Below, piece after piece: positions 1 through 6,041 of a stretch of 8,821 nucleotides of DNA (position 1 is its first letter; every line of letters begins with the position of its first letter). The stretch spans positions 1 through 8,821 of the forward strand of contig JAQSXU010000135.1 in the NCBI GenBank assembly GCA_029256485.1. Reading direction: 5' to 3'. Source of the stretch: Clostridiaceae bacterium (GTDB taxonomy: Bacteria > Bacillota_A > Clostridia > Clostridiales > Clostridiaceae). A program made the position numbers and the translations under genes. The notes beneath the pieces are model-generated. The model ran no database searches, was not told the origin of the DNA, and worked only from the letters and a program-made list of their open reading frames with translations.

Positions 1-15
1 ATCTTTTGTGTTCAT
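1..15 (-). CDS. 5' end of a gene running off the left edge (first five codons)
   Basis: An ATG at 15-13 is preceded by a strong ribosome binding site (GGGGAG at 30-25, 9-base spacing) and reads MNTKD before the window ends. It lies downstream of a clear terminator, so it probably begins a new transcription unit, although I see no convincing promoter in the 40 bases between. In many Firmicutes an Asp23/Gls24-family gene and nusB follow the efp region, so an Asp23-type protein is a reasonable guess from context only. Five residues cannot establish identity. Confidence 0.5.
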
Positions 16-72
16 ATTTTTTATCTCCCCTTCCTTATATAAACAATATTTAAATTAATAAGGAATTATTCC

Positions 73-131
73 AAAAAAATAAAAAAAAGCATAATATGCT
101 TTTTGGAATGTATCCAGGCATATTATGCTTT
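73..131 (-). terminator. Rho-independent terminator after the CD1247-type gene
   Basis: Positions 86-99 and 118-131 form a perfect 14-bp inverted repeat with an 18-base loop. On the minus strand the stem is followed by five T, one A and seven T (85-73). It starts 12 bases beyond the stop codon of the gene at 144-542. The stem is AT-rich, but its length and the U-tract make an intrinsic terminator likely. Each arm is itself nearly palindromic, so two small hairpins are an alternative fold. Confidence 0.88.
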
Positions 132-143
132 ATTAAAGTATAT

Positions 144-542
144 TTATTTATCACAGCAGCAATTACTGTCCTTAAAATTAATAGTGTTATGGCAATTAGG
201 ACAAGTAATGCTTTTTTCATTACTCATTATATTCTCATCTATATATACTGTTTCGCCGCAATTATCACATTTGATTTCTATGAAATCGTCGTCTTCCTCA
301 TTTAAGTCATCATAATCTTCATCATATAATAATTCTTCTACATCAGCTAAATCTTCATCTATATTATCAACATATTCTTCTAGATCACCATCATCTTCGT
401 GTAGAATTTCTATTTCCTCAGAGACTTCATTAAGAATTGCAACTATTTCAGCTAATATCTTACCTTCTTTAGCTGAGGTGTCTATTTCCATTCCTTCCAA
501 TAACCCCTGTAAATATGATACTCTGTTTTTTAAAGAGTCCAT
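144..542 (-). CDS. CD1247-type small acidic zinc-ribbon protein
   Basis: This 132-residue protein matches my recollection of the clostridial family named after C. difficile CD1247; its function is not established. Residues 1-47 look helical and carry the family-like segment YLQGLLEGMEID. Residues 48-88 are an extremely acidic linker rich in Asp and Glu. Residues 90-120 form a zinc ribbon with CDNC (92, 95) and CPNC (114, 117), and the tail ends in CCCDK. I chose ATG at 542 because AGGAAG (556-551) is 8 bases upstream; a GTG at 551 also opens the frame but has no room for a ribosome binding site. It follows efp behind a hairpin and is closed by a terminator. The zinc ribbon suggests nucleic-acid or protein contact, which is inference. 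Confidence 0.88.
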   Translation of the reverse strand: MDSLKNRVSYLQGLLEGMEIDTSAKEGKILAEIVAILNEVSEEIEILHEDDGDLEEYVDNIDEDLADVEELLYDEDYDDLNEEDDDFIEIKCDNCGETVYIDENIMSNEKSITCPNCHNTINFKDSNCCCDK

Positions 543-570
543 TAAATTCACTTCCTTTTATAGTATTAAT

Positions 571-603
571 AAAATATTCTCCCTAGCAGTCTAAGGAGAA
601 TAT
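571..603 (-). terminator. Hairpin between efp and the CD1247-type gene, probable weak terminator
   Basis: Positions 574-582 and 595-603 are a perfect 9-bp inverted repeat. After one mismatch the stem can continue as TAG/CTA (584-586 with 591-593), leaving a four-base loop. On the minus strand the stem runs into only four T (574-571) followed by ATTAATA, so termination is probably partial. It lies 56 bases beyond the efp stop and 15 bases before the ribosome binding site of the next gene, a place where it could reduce read-through. Confidence 0.55.
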
Positions 604-622
604 GCTTATTTATAATGTTCAC

Positions 623-640
623 ATAAATTATATAATTTAT
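623..640. repeat. 18-bp perfect palindrome downstream of efp
   Basis: ATAAATTATATAATTTAT reads identically on both strands and lies between the efp stop and the intergenic hairpin. It contains only A and T, so in a genome this AT-rich it may be chance. It could be a protein-binding site, or it could contribute a TATAAT-like -10 (632-627), but no acceptable -35 is present at the right distance. Confidence 0.3.
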
Positions 641-658
641 TCATGGATAATAGAATTA

Positions 659-1216
659 TTAAACTCTTTCCATGTATTCACCAGTTCTGGTGTCAATTCT
701 AATCATTTCGCCTTCATTAACGAATAAAGGAACATTTACAACTGCTCCTGTTTCAACAGTAGCTGGTTTTAATACGTTATTTGTTGTGTTTCCCTTTGCA
801 CCAGGTTCTGTATGAGTGATGAGTAATTCTACAAAATTTGGAGCTTCAACTGAAAATGCTTCACCTTTATAAAATTTAATTATTGCATTCATATTTTCTT
901 TCAAAAATTTGATTGCAGTTTCAACCTTTTCATAATTTAATGGAACTTGTTCAAAAGTCTCTTGATCCATAAAATAGTACAATTCACCATCTGAATACAA
1001 ATACTGCATTTCTTTTCTTTCAATTACTGCTTCTTGAAGTTTTTCAGTTGGGTTAAAAGTTCTATCTGTAACTCCTCCAGAAATAACATTTCTTAATTTT
1101 GTTCTTACAAATGCTGCTCCTTTTCCAGGTTTAACATGTAAAAAATCCAAAACTGTGAAAACTTGTCCATCCTGTTCAAACGTAGTTCCTTTTCTTATAT
1201 CTCCTGCTGATATCAT
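659..1216 (-). CDS. efp: Translation elongation factor P
   Basis: EF-P binds the ribosome between the P and E sites and relieves stalling at consecutive prolines. The 185-residue length is standard and the sequence is typical throughout: N-terminal KOW-like domain with GDIRKG near residues 5-10, the tip loop [10 protein letters not shown] (27-36) with the modifiable Lys at position 32, two OB-like domains, and the C-terminal [12 protein letters not shown]. Lys32 is the residue modified in other bacteria; which modification applies here cannot be seen. ATG at 1216 has GGAGG (1230-1226) about 9 bases upstream. The gene follows pepP by 55 bases, an arrangement widely conserved in Firmicutes, so co-transcription is likely, with a possible extra promoter in the gap. 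Confidence 0.98.
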   Translation of the reverse strand: MISAGDIRKGTTFEQDGQVFTVLDFLHVKPGKGAAFVRTKLRNVISGGVTDRTFNPTEKLQEAVIERKEMQYLYSDGELYYFMDQETFEQVPLNYEKVETAIKFLKENMNAIIKFYKGEAFSVEAPNFVELLITHTEPGAKGNTTNNVLKPATVETGAVVNVPLFVNEGEMIRIDTRTGEYMERV

Positions 1217-1251
1217 ACGAGTATCCCTCCAAAATCTAATGATTCATTTAT

Positions 1252-1280
1252 ATTATACCTTTTTAAGGTACTTATATACA
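1252..1280 (-). promoter_or_regulatory. Possible internal promoter for efp
   Basis: A perfect TATAAT (1257-1252) lies in the pepP-efp gap, about 20 bases before the efp ribosome binding site. The -35 at 17-base spacing is poor (TGTATA). A small inverted repeat, TACCTT/AAGGTA (1256-1261 and 1265-1270), overlaps the upstream side of the -10. This could give efp transcription independent of pepP, but in AT-rich DNA a lone -10 match is weak evidence. Confidence 0.3.
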
Positions 1281-2345
1281 TATAAGTTCTTTTGGTGATT
1301 TAGATATTACTTCACACTGGCCATCTGTTACAAGCAGTAAGTCTTCTATTCTAACTCCACCAAAATCAGGAATATAAATACCTGGTTCATCAGTTACAAT
1401 CATTCCTGCTTTTAATAGTGATGAATTTCTGTATCCTACTATTGGAGCTTCATGTATCTGCCTGCCAACTCCATGACCAAGACTATGTCCGAAATATTTG
1501 CCATAGCCCTTTTCTGTAATATAACCTCTAGCCACACTATCCACATCAATACATGGAACACCTGGTTTATATGCCTTTAATGCTCTATTATTTGCTTCAA
1601 GAACAATATTATATATTTCTACCATTTTTTCTGATGGCTTTCCAATTACAATAGTTCTTGTCATATCACTGCAGTATCCATTATACACGCAGCCATAATC
1701 AAGTGTTAAAAATTCTCCATTGTTAATTACCTTATTTGTAGCCTGACCATGAGGCAGACTTGATCTTACTCCAGATGCAACAATTGATGGAAAAGATAGA
1801 GCCTTTGCTCCATTCTTTTTCATAAAGAACTCTAATTCAAGTCCTACTTCCCTTTCAGTCATTCCAGCCTTAATGAATTTAAGCATATGACCAAATGCTT
1901 TATCTGCAATGGCTGCAGCTGCTTTTATTGCTTCTATTTCCTTCTCGTCCTTTATTTCCCGAATTTCTTCAATAATGCCGCCCATTGGAATTAGTTCGCA
2001 GTCTAATTTGCTTTTATACAATGAATATGTACTAAAAGATACAATATCCTCTTCAAAACCAAGCTTTTTAATATTTTCCTTTTTAACTAAATCAGCTACA
2101 AAATCTGCAATTGTTGTATTTTTGCTGTACTCTAAACATTGGAAGCCCTGTACTTCTTGTTTAGCCTGCTCAGTAAATCTAAAATCTGTTATAAAGAATG
2201 CATCCTTTTCTGTTATTAAAGCAAAACTTTCATCTCCGGTGAATCCACTAATATAATTTCTATTATAATCTCCGATTAAAAAAACACCATCTAACCCTTT
2301 TGACTTCATTGCATTTCTAAGTTTTTTTATTCTTTCTTTATACAT
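1272..2345 (-). CDS. pepP: Xaa-Pro peptidase, M24 (aminopeptidase P/prolidase) family
   Basis: This 357-residue cytoplasmic metallopeptidase would cleave Xaa-Pro bonds. The N-terminal creatinase-like domain covers about residues 1-125 and the pita-bread catalytic domain 132-357. All five metal ligands are visible: Asp216 (LDYG), Asp227 (SDMTRT), His291 (GHGVG), Glu320 (DEPGIY) and Glu334 (RIED). The conserved His199 (LPHG) is also present. The length fits the short Firmicutes YqhT/PepQ-like enzymes. Whether it acts as aminopeptidase P or as a dipeptide prolidase cannot be decided by eye, so the symbol is provisional. ATG at 2345 has GGGGGA (2357-2352) 6 bases upstream. It sits directly before efp and appears to have its own promoter and a structured leader. 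Confidence 0.95.
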   Translation of the reverse strand: MYKERIKKLRNAMKSKGLDGVFLIGDYNRNYISGFTGDESFALITEKDAFFITDFRFTEQAKQEVQGFQCLEYSKNTTIADFVADLVKKENIKKLGFEEDIVSFSTYSLYKSKLDCELIPMGGIIEEIREIKDEKEIEAIKAAAAIADKAFGHMLKFIKAGMTEREVGLELEFFMKKNGAKALSFPSIVASGVRSSLPHGQATNKVINNGEFLTLDYGCVYNGYCSDMTRTIVIGKPSEKMVEIYNIVLEANNRALKAYKPGVPCIDVDSVARGYITEKGYGKYFGHSLGHGVGRQIHEAPIVGYRNSSLLKAGMIVTDEPGIYIPDFGGVRIEDLLLVTDGQCEVISKSPKELICI

Positions 2346-2370
2346 TTGTTTTCCCCCAAATCTTTTTATT

Positions 2371-2390
2371 GCGTATTCTTTAACATACGC
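2371..2390 (-). promoter_or_regulatory. Small hairpin in the pepP leader
   Basis: GCGTAT (2371-2376) pairs with ATACGC (2385-2390) around an 8-base loop. In the minus-strand transcript it follows a run of seven T and is not itself followed by a T-tract, so it is not a terminator in this direction. It sits 13 bases upstream of the pepP ribosome binding site. Its role is unknown; it may affect translation initiation or stability, or be fortuitous. Confidence 0.4.
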
Positions 2391-2425
2391 AAAAAAATAT
2401 TACTGTACTAGAAATTTCTACAGTA
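2391..2425 (-). terminator. Terminator-like hairpin between aroK and pepP
   Basis: TACTGTA (2401-2407) and TACAGTA (2419-2425) form a 7-bp stem. The 11 bases between include GAAATTTC, itself palindromic. On the minus strand the stem is followed by ATATTTTTTT (2400-2391). Position and shape fit a terminator of the pilus-aroK operon about 90 bases after the aroK stop. However, the best promoter for pepP lies upstream of it, so it may instead act inside the pepP leader as an attenuator, or the inverted repeat may be an operator. Confidence 0.6.
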
Positions 2426-2437
2426 GTTACCAATGTT

Positions 2438-2466
2438 ATTTTATCAAAACTTAAGATTATTTGCAA
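2438..2466 (-). promoter_or_regulatory. Promoter for pepP-efp (sigma-A type, extended -10)
   Basis: TTGCAA (2466-2461) and TAAAAT (2443-2438) are separated by exactly 17 bases, and a TG one base upstream of the -10 (2446-2445) makes it an extended -10. An AT-rich stretch lies upstream. The predicted start near 2431 gives a leader of roughly 85 bases. This is the best promoter match I found in the window; the -35 matches the consensus at four of six positions. Confidence 0.65.
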
Positions 2467-2512
2467 ATATAATTAGCCTTTATATTTTATAAATTATACT
2501 ATTCACATTAAT

Positions 2513-3019
2513 TTAATATTTTGTAAGCTTTTTTATTATTGTTTCTGCAATATATTCAGCATTATATCCATTGTCATGAATAATAATATCACATTGATTA
2601 TAAATATCAATTCTTTTACAATATAATTTTCTAATATTATTTTCCACATTATTCTTTAACAAAGGTCTGTTACTTACAGTACCATTTCTTTTTATTAATG
2701 CTTCCAAAGAAGAGTTAATAAAAATAGTAATGCCAGCTTCTTTCAATCTATTCAAATTATCGAAATAAACCGGCATCCCTCCGCCTGTTGAAATAATACA
2801 TTTATTCATTTTAAGTAAATCATTTATGATCATTTTTTCCTTTTCTCTGAAGTAACTCTCGCCTTTTGTTTGAAAAATTTTCTCAATGCTCACATTTTCA
2901 TTTAATTCAATTGCTTTGTCAGTATCAAAAAAACTATATGAAAGCTTTTCGCTAAGCAATTTACCTATGGTGCTTTTGCCGCTGCCTGGCATACCTATTA
3001 ATACTACATTATTAAACAT
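2513..3019 (-). CDS. aroK: Shikimate kinase
   Basis: This enzyme phosphorylates shikimate with ATP in the chorismate pathway, in the cytoplasm. Numbered from the ATG at 3019 (168 residues), it has Walker A GMPGSGKST (9-17), the shikimate-binding Asp34 (DTD), Arg58 (YFREKE), the GGG loop (79-81), the lid Arg118 (NRPLL) and Arg136 before the C-terminal helices, so all expected catalytic residues are present. An ATG two codons earlier (3025) opens the same frame but abuts the ribosome binding site AAGAGG; the ATG at 3019 has the proper 6-base spacing. The gene follows the PilO-like gene by 76 bases in the same direction. It is the only metabolic gene in the pilus cluster and may be both co-transcribed and served by its own promoter. 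Confidence 0.95.
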   Translation of the reverse strand: MFNNVVLIGMPGSGKSTIGKLLSEKLSYSFFDTDKAIELNENVSIEKIFQTKGESYFREKEKMIINDLLKMNKCIISTGGGMPVYFDNLNRLKEAGITIFINSSLEALIKRNGTVSNRPLLKNNVENNIRKLYCKRIDIYNQCDIIIHDNGYNAEYIAETIIKKLTKY

Positions 3020-3051
3020 AATCATCCTCTTAAAAATAAATTAATAATAAC

Positions 3052-3080
3052 ATTATACAATACTTTATAAATTTTTACAT
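3052..3080 (-). promoter_or_regulatory. Possible promoter for aroK
   Basis: A perfect TATAAT (3057-3052) lies in the PilO-aroK gap, with a poor -35 (ATGTAA, 3080-3075) at 17-base spacing. A start near 3045 would leave about 15 bases before the ribosome binding site. The relatively long gap, in an operon where genes otherwise touch or overlap, makes a separate aroK promoter plausible. Confidence 0.35.
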
Positions 3081-3095
3081 GCATCATTAATTGCT

Positions 3096-3515
3096 TTATT
3101 TATTAATAATAAAGTCCATATCAAATACTGCATACCATTTATCAATATCTTTCATGTTAATTTCAATTTTATTTATATTGCGGATATTATTCCATTGTTT
3201 AATTTTATTAAATTCATCATTCATGGAGGTTCCACTAATATTATACGAAAATTTAATGTTTACACTATTATTATTGTTCAACTTTCCCATGGATATTACT
3301 TTAATTTCATCATTTTTAATAATATTATCCATCAATTCCTTGTATCCAAATTTATTTTCATTTTTTTCAGTTATTTGTTCAGTATTTGTATAACTTCTTA
3401 TAACTGCACTTTTATTCTTTACATTGTTGTAAAATTTTATATCATTAATAATAAACAATATAAGCAGTATATTTAAAATAATAAAGGTAATTATAGTTAC
3501 TTTTTCACTTTTCAT
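3096..3515 (-). CDS. PilO-like type IV pilus alignment protein
   Basis: This 139-residue protein has a short basic N-terminus, one membrane segment (about residues 6-24) and an extracytoplasmic domain of about 110 residues, the layout of PilO. PilO normally pairs with PilN and links the cytoplasmic PilM to the rest of the pilus machine. Sequence similarity by eye is weak; the call rests on topology and on position directly after PilM- and PilN-like genes. It is shorter than typical PilO (roughly 200 residues) and very rich in Asn, Ile and Lys. The ribosome binding site AAGGAA overlaps the stop codon of the PilN-like gene, so translation is probably coupled. No PilP gene follows, as expected without an outer membrane. 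Confidence 0.7.
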   Translation of the reverse strand: MKSEKVTIITFIILNILLILFIINDIKFYNNVKNKSAVIRSYTNTEQITEKNENKFGYKELMDNIIKNDEIKVISMGKLNNNNSVNIKFSYNISGTSMNDEFNKIKQWNNIRNINKIEINMKDIDKWYAVFDMDFIINK

Positions 3516-3527
3516 ATTTAATTTTCC

Positions 3528-3980
3528 TTATCTTAAATGAATAATTAATTTAACCGTGTTATTTTCCATTGGTGAAATATAATTTATTTTTAACCTTTCA
3601 GTTTCGTCAAGAAATTTTATTAAGTTATAGTAATCTTCTTGACTTTCAATTCTAATTTCAGTTTCCACTTCCCTATCCTTTACATTAATCCAATTACATT
3701 TATTATATATATAAGGATAGTTATAAAAATTCTTTAAAGTTTCTAAAGTAGATATGTTTTTTGATATTAAATTTTTTTGTTTATATTTTACTTCACTGGC
3801 TTCATTAAATTTATTTATTTCTTTATCCATTGATTTTATCTTCTGCAATTGGAAATAAGATAAATCAAACAAACCTACATCAATAAACAATATAATGGCT
3901 ATGGCTTTCTTTAATAATTTTATCTTTTTTTCTTTTTGTTGTTTTTCATACCACATGGGAACAAAATTATAATTATTCAT
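3528..3980 (-). CDS. PilN-like type IV pilus assembly protein
   Basis: This 150-residue protein begins with a short cytoplasmic peptide containing NFVPMW (5-10) followed by a charged Lys/Glu stretch. That resembles the conserved N-terminal motif of PilN (N-L-L-P-W then charged residues), which binds PilM. One membrane helix (about 25-42), a Lys/Glu-rich probable coiled coil (44-84) and a small C-terminal alpha/beta domain follow, matching PilN organisation. It is somewhat shorter than Gram-negative PilN. Its ATG overlaps the upstream PilM-like stop as ATGA, which implies translational coupling and a fixed ratio between the two proteins. Confidence 0.75.
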   Translation of the reverse strand: MNNYNFVPMWYEKQQKEKKIKLLKKAIAIILFIDVGLFDLSYFQLQKIKSMDKEINKFNEASEVKYKQKNLISKNISTLETLKNFYNYPYIYNKCNWINVKDREVETEIRIESQEDYYNLIKFLDETERLKINYISPMENNTVKLIIHLR

Positions 3981-4729
3981 GATTTCATCTTTCCTATTTG
4001 TGCATAGAGTTCATTTATATGCAGTTTTCTCATAAATACCAATGGATGCTCATTTACTCTTAGCATGTTTTCATTAATAAATTGTTCTTGAACCATGTAT
4101 ATTGGGGAGATTCTGGATACCTGCTGATATTTTTCTATATTAAAAAATAATATATCAGATAAACTCTCTTCTTCATGGAAATTTACTACTACGTTATATA
4201 CCAAATTATTATTACTTAATATTAAAATATACAGCTTAGAGTTTAATATAAAGGAAAAGATATAGTCCTTATCCTTAATTTTTTTATGGTAATAATTTAA
4301 ATATAGAAATTGAATAAGGAAAACACCCTTTATTTTTTTATTTATTTTCATTCCACTATTAATGCCGTTAATCCATGGGTAATTTAAACTATATACTATT
4401 ATATCTTCACTTTTTTCATGAATATTTTCCCTTTCGTAGGAAAATAAAAGCTGATTATCATTACTACAGTAGCTGCTTAACTCATTTATAATAAGCTCCT
4501 TTTTAATATATTTTTTAACTTTAGGAAGACTCATCTTTTTAATAAATATTATCTCTCCTAAGATTATAAAAGAAGTATTTTTACTTTTAATTTTTAACTG
4601 CTGAAAATTGTTATTTTTTATTTCATAGCTTCTTTTTATTTTTAATTTTTTTGTAAAAATACCTTTTCTAATTTCATTGCAGGTTATATTATCCTTCTCT
4701 AATATAATTAATGTAGAATTTAGAAACAT
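3977..4729 (-). CDS. Reduced PilM/GspL-like cytoplasmic protein
   Basis: This 250-residue protein has no convincing membrane segment and sits directly before a PilN-like gene with a 4-base overlap, the usual place of PilM. The segment at 52-80 (strand, then IFIKKMSLPKVKKYIKKEL) resembles the part of PilM/GspL where a strand is followed by a LP motif and a helix. Strand-rich residues 154-183 could correspond to a second actin-like subdomain. Canonical PilM is about 350 residues and binds ATP; here I cannot see the glycine-rich phosphate loops, so nucleotide binding may be lost. GGGAG (4741-4737) lies 7 bases before the ATG, which immediately follows the upstream stop codon. The assignment is mostly by synteny. 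Confidence 0.65.
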   Translation of the reverse strand: MFLNSTLIILEKDNITCNEIRKGIFTKKLKIKRSYEIKNNNFQQLKIKSKNTSFIILGEIIFIKKMSLPKVKKYIKKELIINELSSYCSNDNQLLFSYERENIHEKSEDIIVYSLNYPWINGINSGMKINKKIKGVFLIQFLYLNYYHKKIKDKDYIFSFILNSKLYILILSNNNLVYNVVVNFHEEESLSDILFFNIEKYQQVSRISPIYMVQEQFINENMLRVNEHPLVFMRKLHINELYAQIGKMKS

Positions 4730-5185
4730 TTAAATTCTCCCTTCTGCATACTTTGTTTCCATAAATTTAAATCTAATTTGGCTATTTAAAATGTATGCAC
4801 TATAATAATCCTCTCTGTGGCTATAGGCATCAATGTAGGTATTTATTACAAAGTACCCTTTTGACAAGCTATATTTAGCATAGGAATTTTTATAGGTTAT
4901 TGAAAATCCATCCGGAATAGTCGTTATGAAATTGCTTAAACTTTCACTGCTTTTTGCTTGAACATTTTCATTGAAGTAATTAATAAGATATGTGAGCAGA
5001 AATTCTCTGCACTCTTCATACTGAGTACTAGACAGCCGTGCAGACCACATTCTATTATAATTTTCAAATTTTAGAAGTTCTATTTTAAAATAGTATGCTG
5101 CACAGCAGAAACATATTGAACATACAATCAATGTATATAAAATAATTGAACCCTTTTTCACTGTATTTTTTCCGTAGAAATGCAC
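4730..5185 (-). CDS. PilX/GspK-like minor pseudopilin
   Basis: This 151-residue protein has a short leader ending in Lys-Lys-Gly (10-12), then a hydrophobic helix (about 13-34) beginning SIILY, as in PilX/GspK-type minor pilins. The position normally held by Glu at +5 is Tyr17; GspK-like subunits often lack this Glu, which fits a place at the fibre tip. The C-terminal domain has no disulfide pattern I recognise. The start is GTG at 5185 with GAGG (5196-5193) 7 bases upstream, so the gene overlaps the preceding one by 28 bases. A second GTG (5161) just before the KKG motif lacks a ribosome binding site. It is fourth in the FimT-PilV-PilW-PilX-like series. Function is inferred from order and N-terminus. 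Confidence 0.75.
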   Translation of the reverse strand: MHFYGKNTVKKGSIILYTLIVCSICFCCAAYYFKIELLKFENYNRMWSARLSSTQYEECREFLLTYLINYFNENVQAKSSESLSNFITTIPDGFSITYKNSYAKYSLSKGYFVINTYIDAYSHREDYYSAYILNSQIRFKFMETKYAEGRI

Positions 5186-5601
5186 CTTTTCACCTCACGA
5201 TTATTGCTTAAAATAATAGTTATATAAATCACTTTATTTACTGTCTGAACTCTAAAGTCACTTACTCCTCTCAATATTACATTGTTTATTGAAGAGAACT
5301 CGCTATCATAATATATTGCTAAATATCCTGCTACAGGATTTAATTTTATCCAATTATTATTTAATGGATCCCCATAATTAAATTTAATTTTATTGTTATC
5401 ACAACTTATTGTTTTACATTGGGTAATCTGCTCATCAATAAATTCAACTGCTTCATCAGAATAAAACTCACTTCTTGATTGTTTGCTTTCTTCATTATAT
5501 AGGACTAAATACTTCTCCATAACCTTGAATTCAGCAATTAGAAGCATGCTTAATAAAGCCATTGAAATTAAAATTTCAATAATAGTAAATCCTCTTTTCA
5601 T
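5158..5601 (-). CDS. PilW/GspJ-like minor pseudopilin
   Basis: This 147-residue prepilin has a four-residue class III leader (MKRG) followed by FTIIEILISMALLS, with Glu at +5 of the predicted mature protein. The membrane/assembly helix spans about residues 5-27 and is followed by a beta-rich C-terminal domain. A prepilin peptidase would cleave after Gly4 and methylate the new Phe. Its place as third minor subunit, after GspI-like and before GspK-like genes, suggests a PilW/GspJ role in the initiation complex. The ATG at 5601 overlaps the upstream stop codon (ATGA). Confidence 0.82.
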   Translation of the reverse strand: MKRGFTIIEILISMALLSMLLIAEFKVMEKYLVLYNEESKQSRSEFYSDEAVEFIDEQITQCKTISCDNNKIKFNYGDPLNNNWIKLNPVAGYLAIYYDSEFSSINNVILRGVSDFRVQTVNKVIYITIILSNNREVKRCISTEKIQ

Positions 5602-6041
5602 AAATTTTTACCCTTATAAAAAGTTATCGTTAAATTCTTTTTATCATTTTTTTCACTATTTATAATTTTAATATTAACTTTTAGTACCTCTCCCTTTTCT
5701 ATTTCCATAATCCCATAGGGTATACTTTGCTGTGTGCTATTACTAAAAGTTTCTTCTAAGCCATAGTTTTTAATATAATCCAATGACAGCTTAGTGCTTT
5801 CAATGCTTCTCTCATTACTGTCATAAATGCACAGAAAATTATCATAACTTATGTTGTACATAATGTTATATTTAACAGCGTATAAAAATTCACTTTGGTT
5901 TTTCATTAATTCATTTTCCTTTTTTAATTCCAATGCATTAAGCATTATCTTTACTACTCCTAAAAAAATTATTGAAAAAACCATAAATGCACATAAAACC
6001 TCAATTAAAGAAAATCCTCTTTTAATTCTTGATTTCTGCAT
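5598..6041 (-). CDS. PilV/GspI-like minor pseudopilin
   Basis: This 147-residue prepilin has a nine-residue basic leader ending RIKRG and then FSLIEVLCAFMVFS, the class III signature with Glu at +5. GFSLIEVL is especially typical of GspI/PilV-type subunits. The long N-terminal helix continues to about residue 52 and is followed by a small globular domain. I chose ATG at 6041 (GGAA 6 bases upstream); a GTG at 6056 extends the frame by five residues but has no ribosome binding site. The 5' end overlaps the FimT-like gene by 20 bases and the 3' end overlaps the PilW-like gene by 4, so the minor pilins are probably translated in a coupled way. Confidence 0.83.
   Translation of the reverse strand: MQKSRIKRGFSLIEVLCAFMVFSIIFLGVVKIMLNALELKKENELMKNQSEFLYAVKYNIMYNISYDNFLCIYDSNERSIESTKLSLDYIKNYGLEETFSNSTQQSIPYGIMEIEKGEVLKVNIKIINSEKNDKKNLTITFYKGKNL

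Noticed and set aside
96..315. Two overlapping plus-strand open frames at the left end
   Set aside because: They lie antisense to the terminator and to the zinc-ribbon end of the CD1247-type gene, have no ribosome binding site, and are hydrophobic strings typical of shadows of acidic coding sequence.
1909..2256. Plus-strand frame of 115 codons antisense to pepP
   Set aside because: It is a complementary-strand shadow of a well-supported M24 peptidase, with low-complexity Ser/Ile-rich content and no family resemblance.
2371..2397. Terminator for a plus-strand transcript at the GCGTAT/ATACGC hairpin
   Set aside because: On the plus strand the hairpin is followed by a run of A rather than T, and no plus-strand gene exists upstream.
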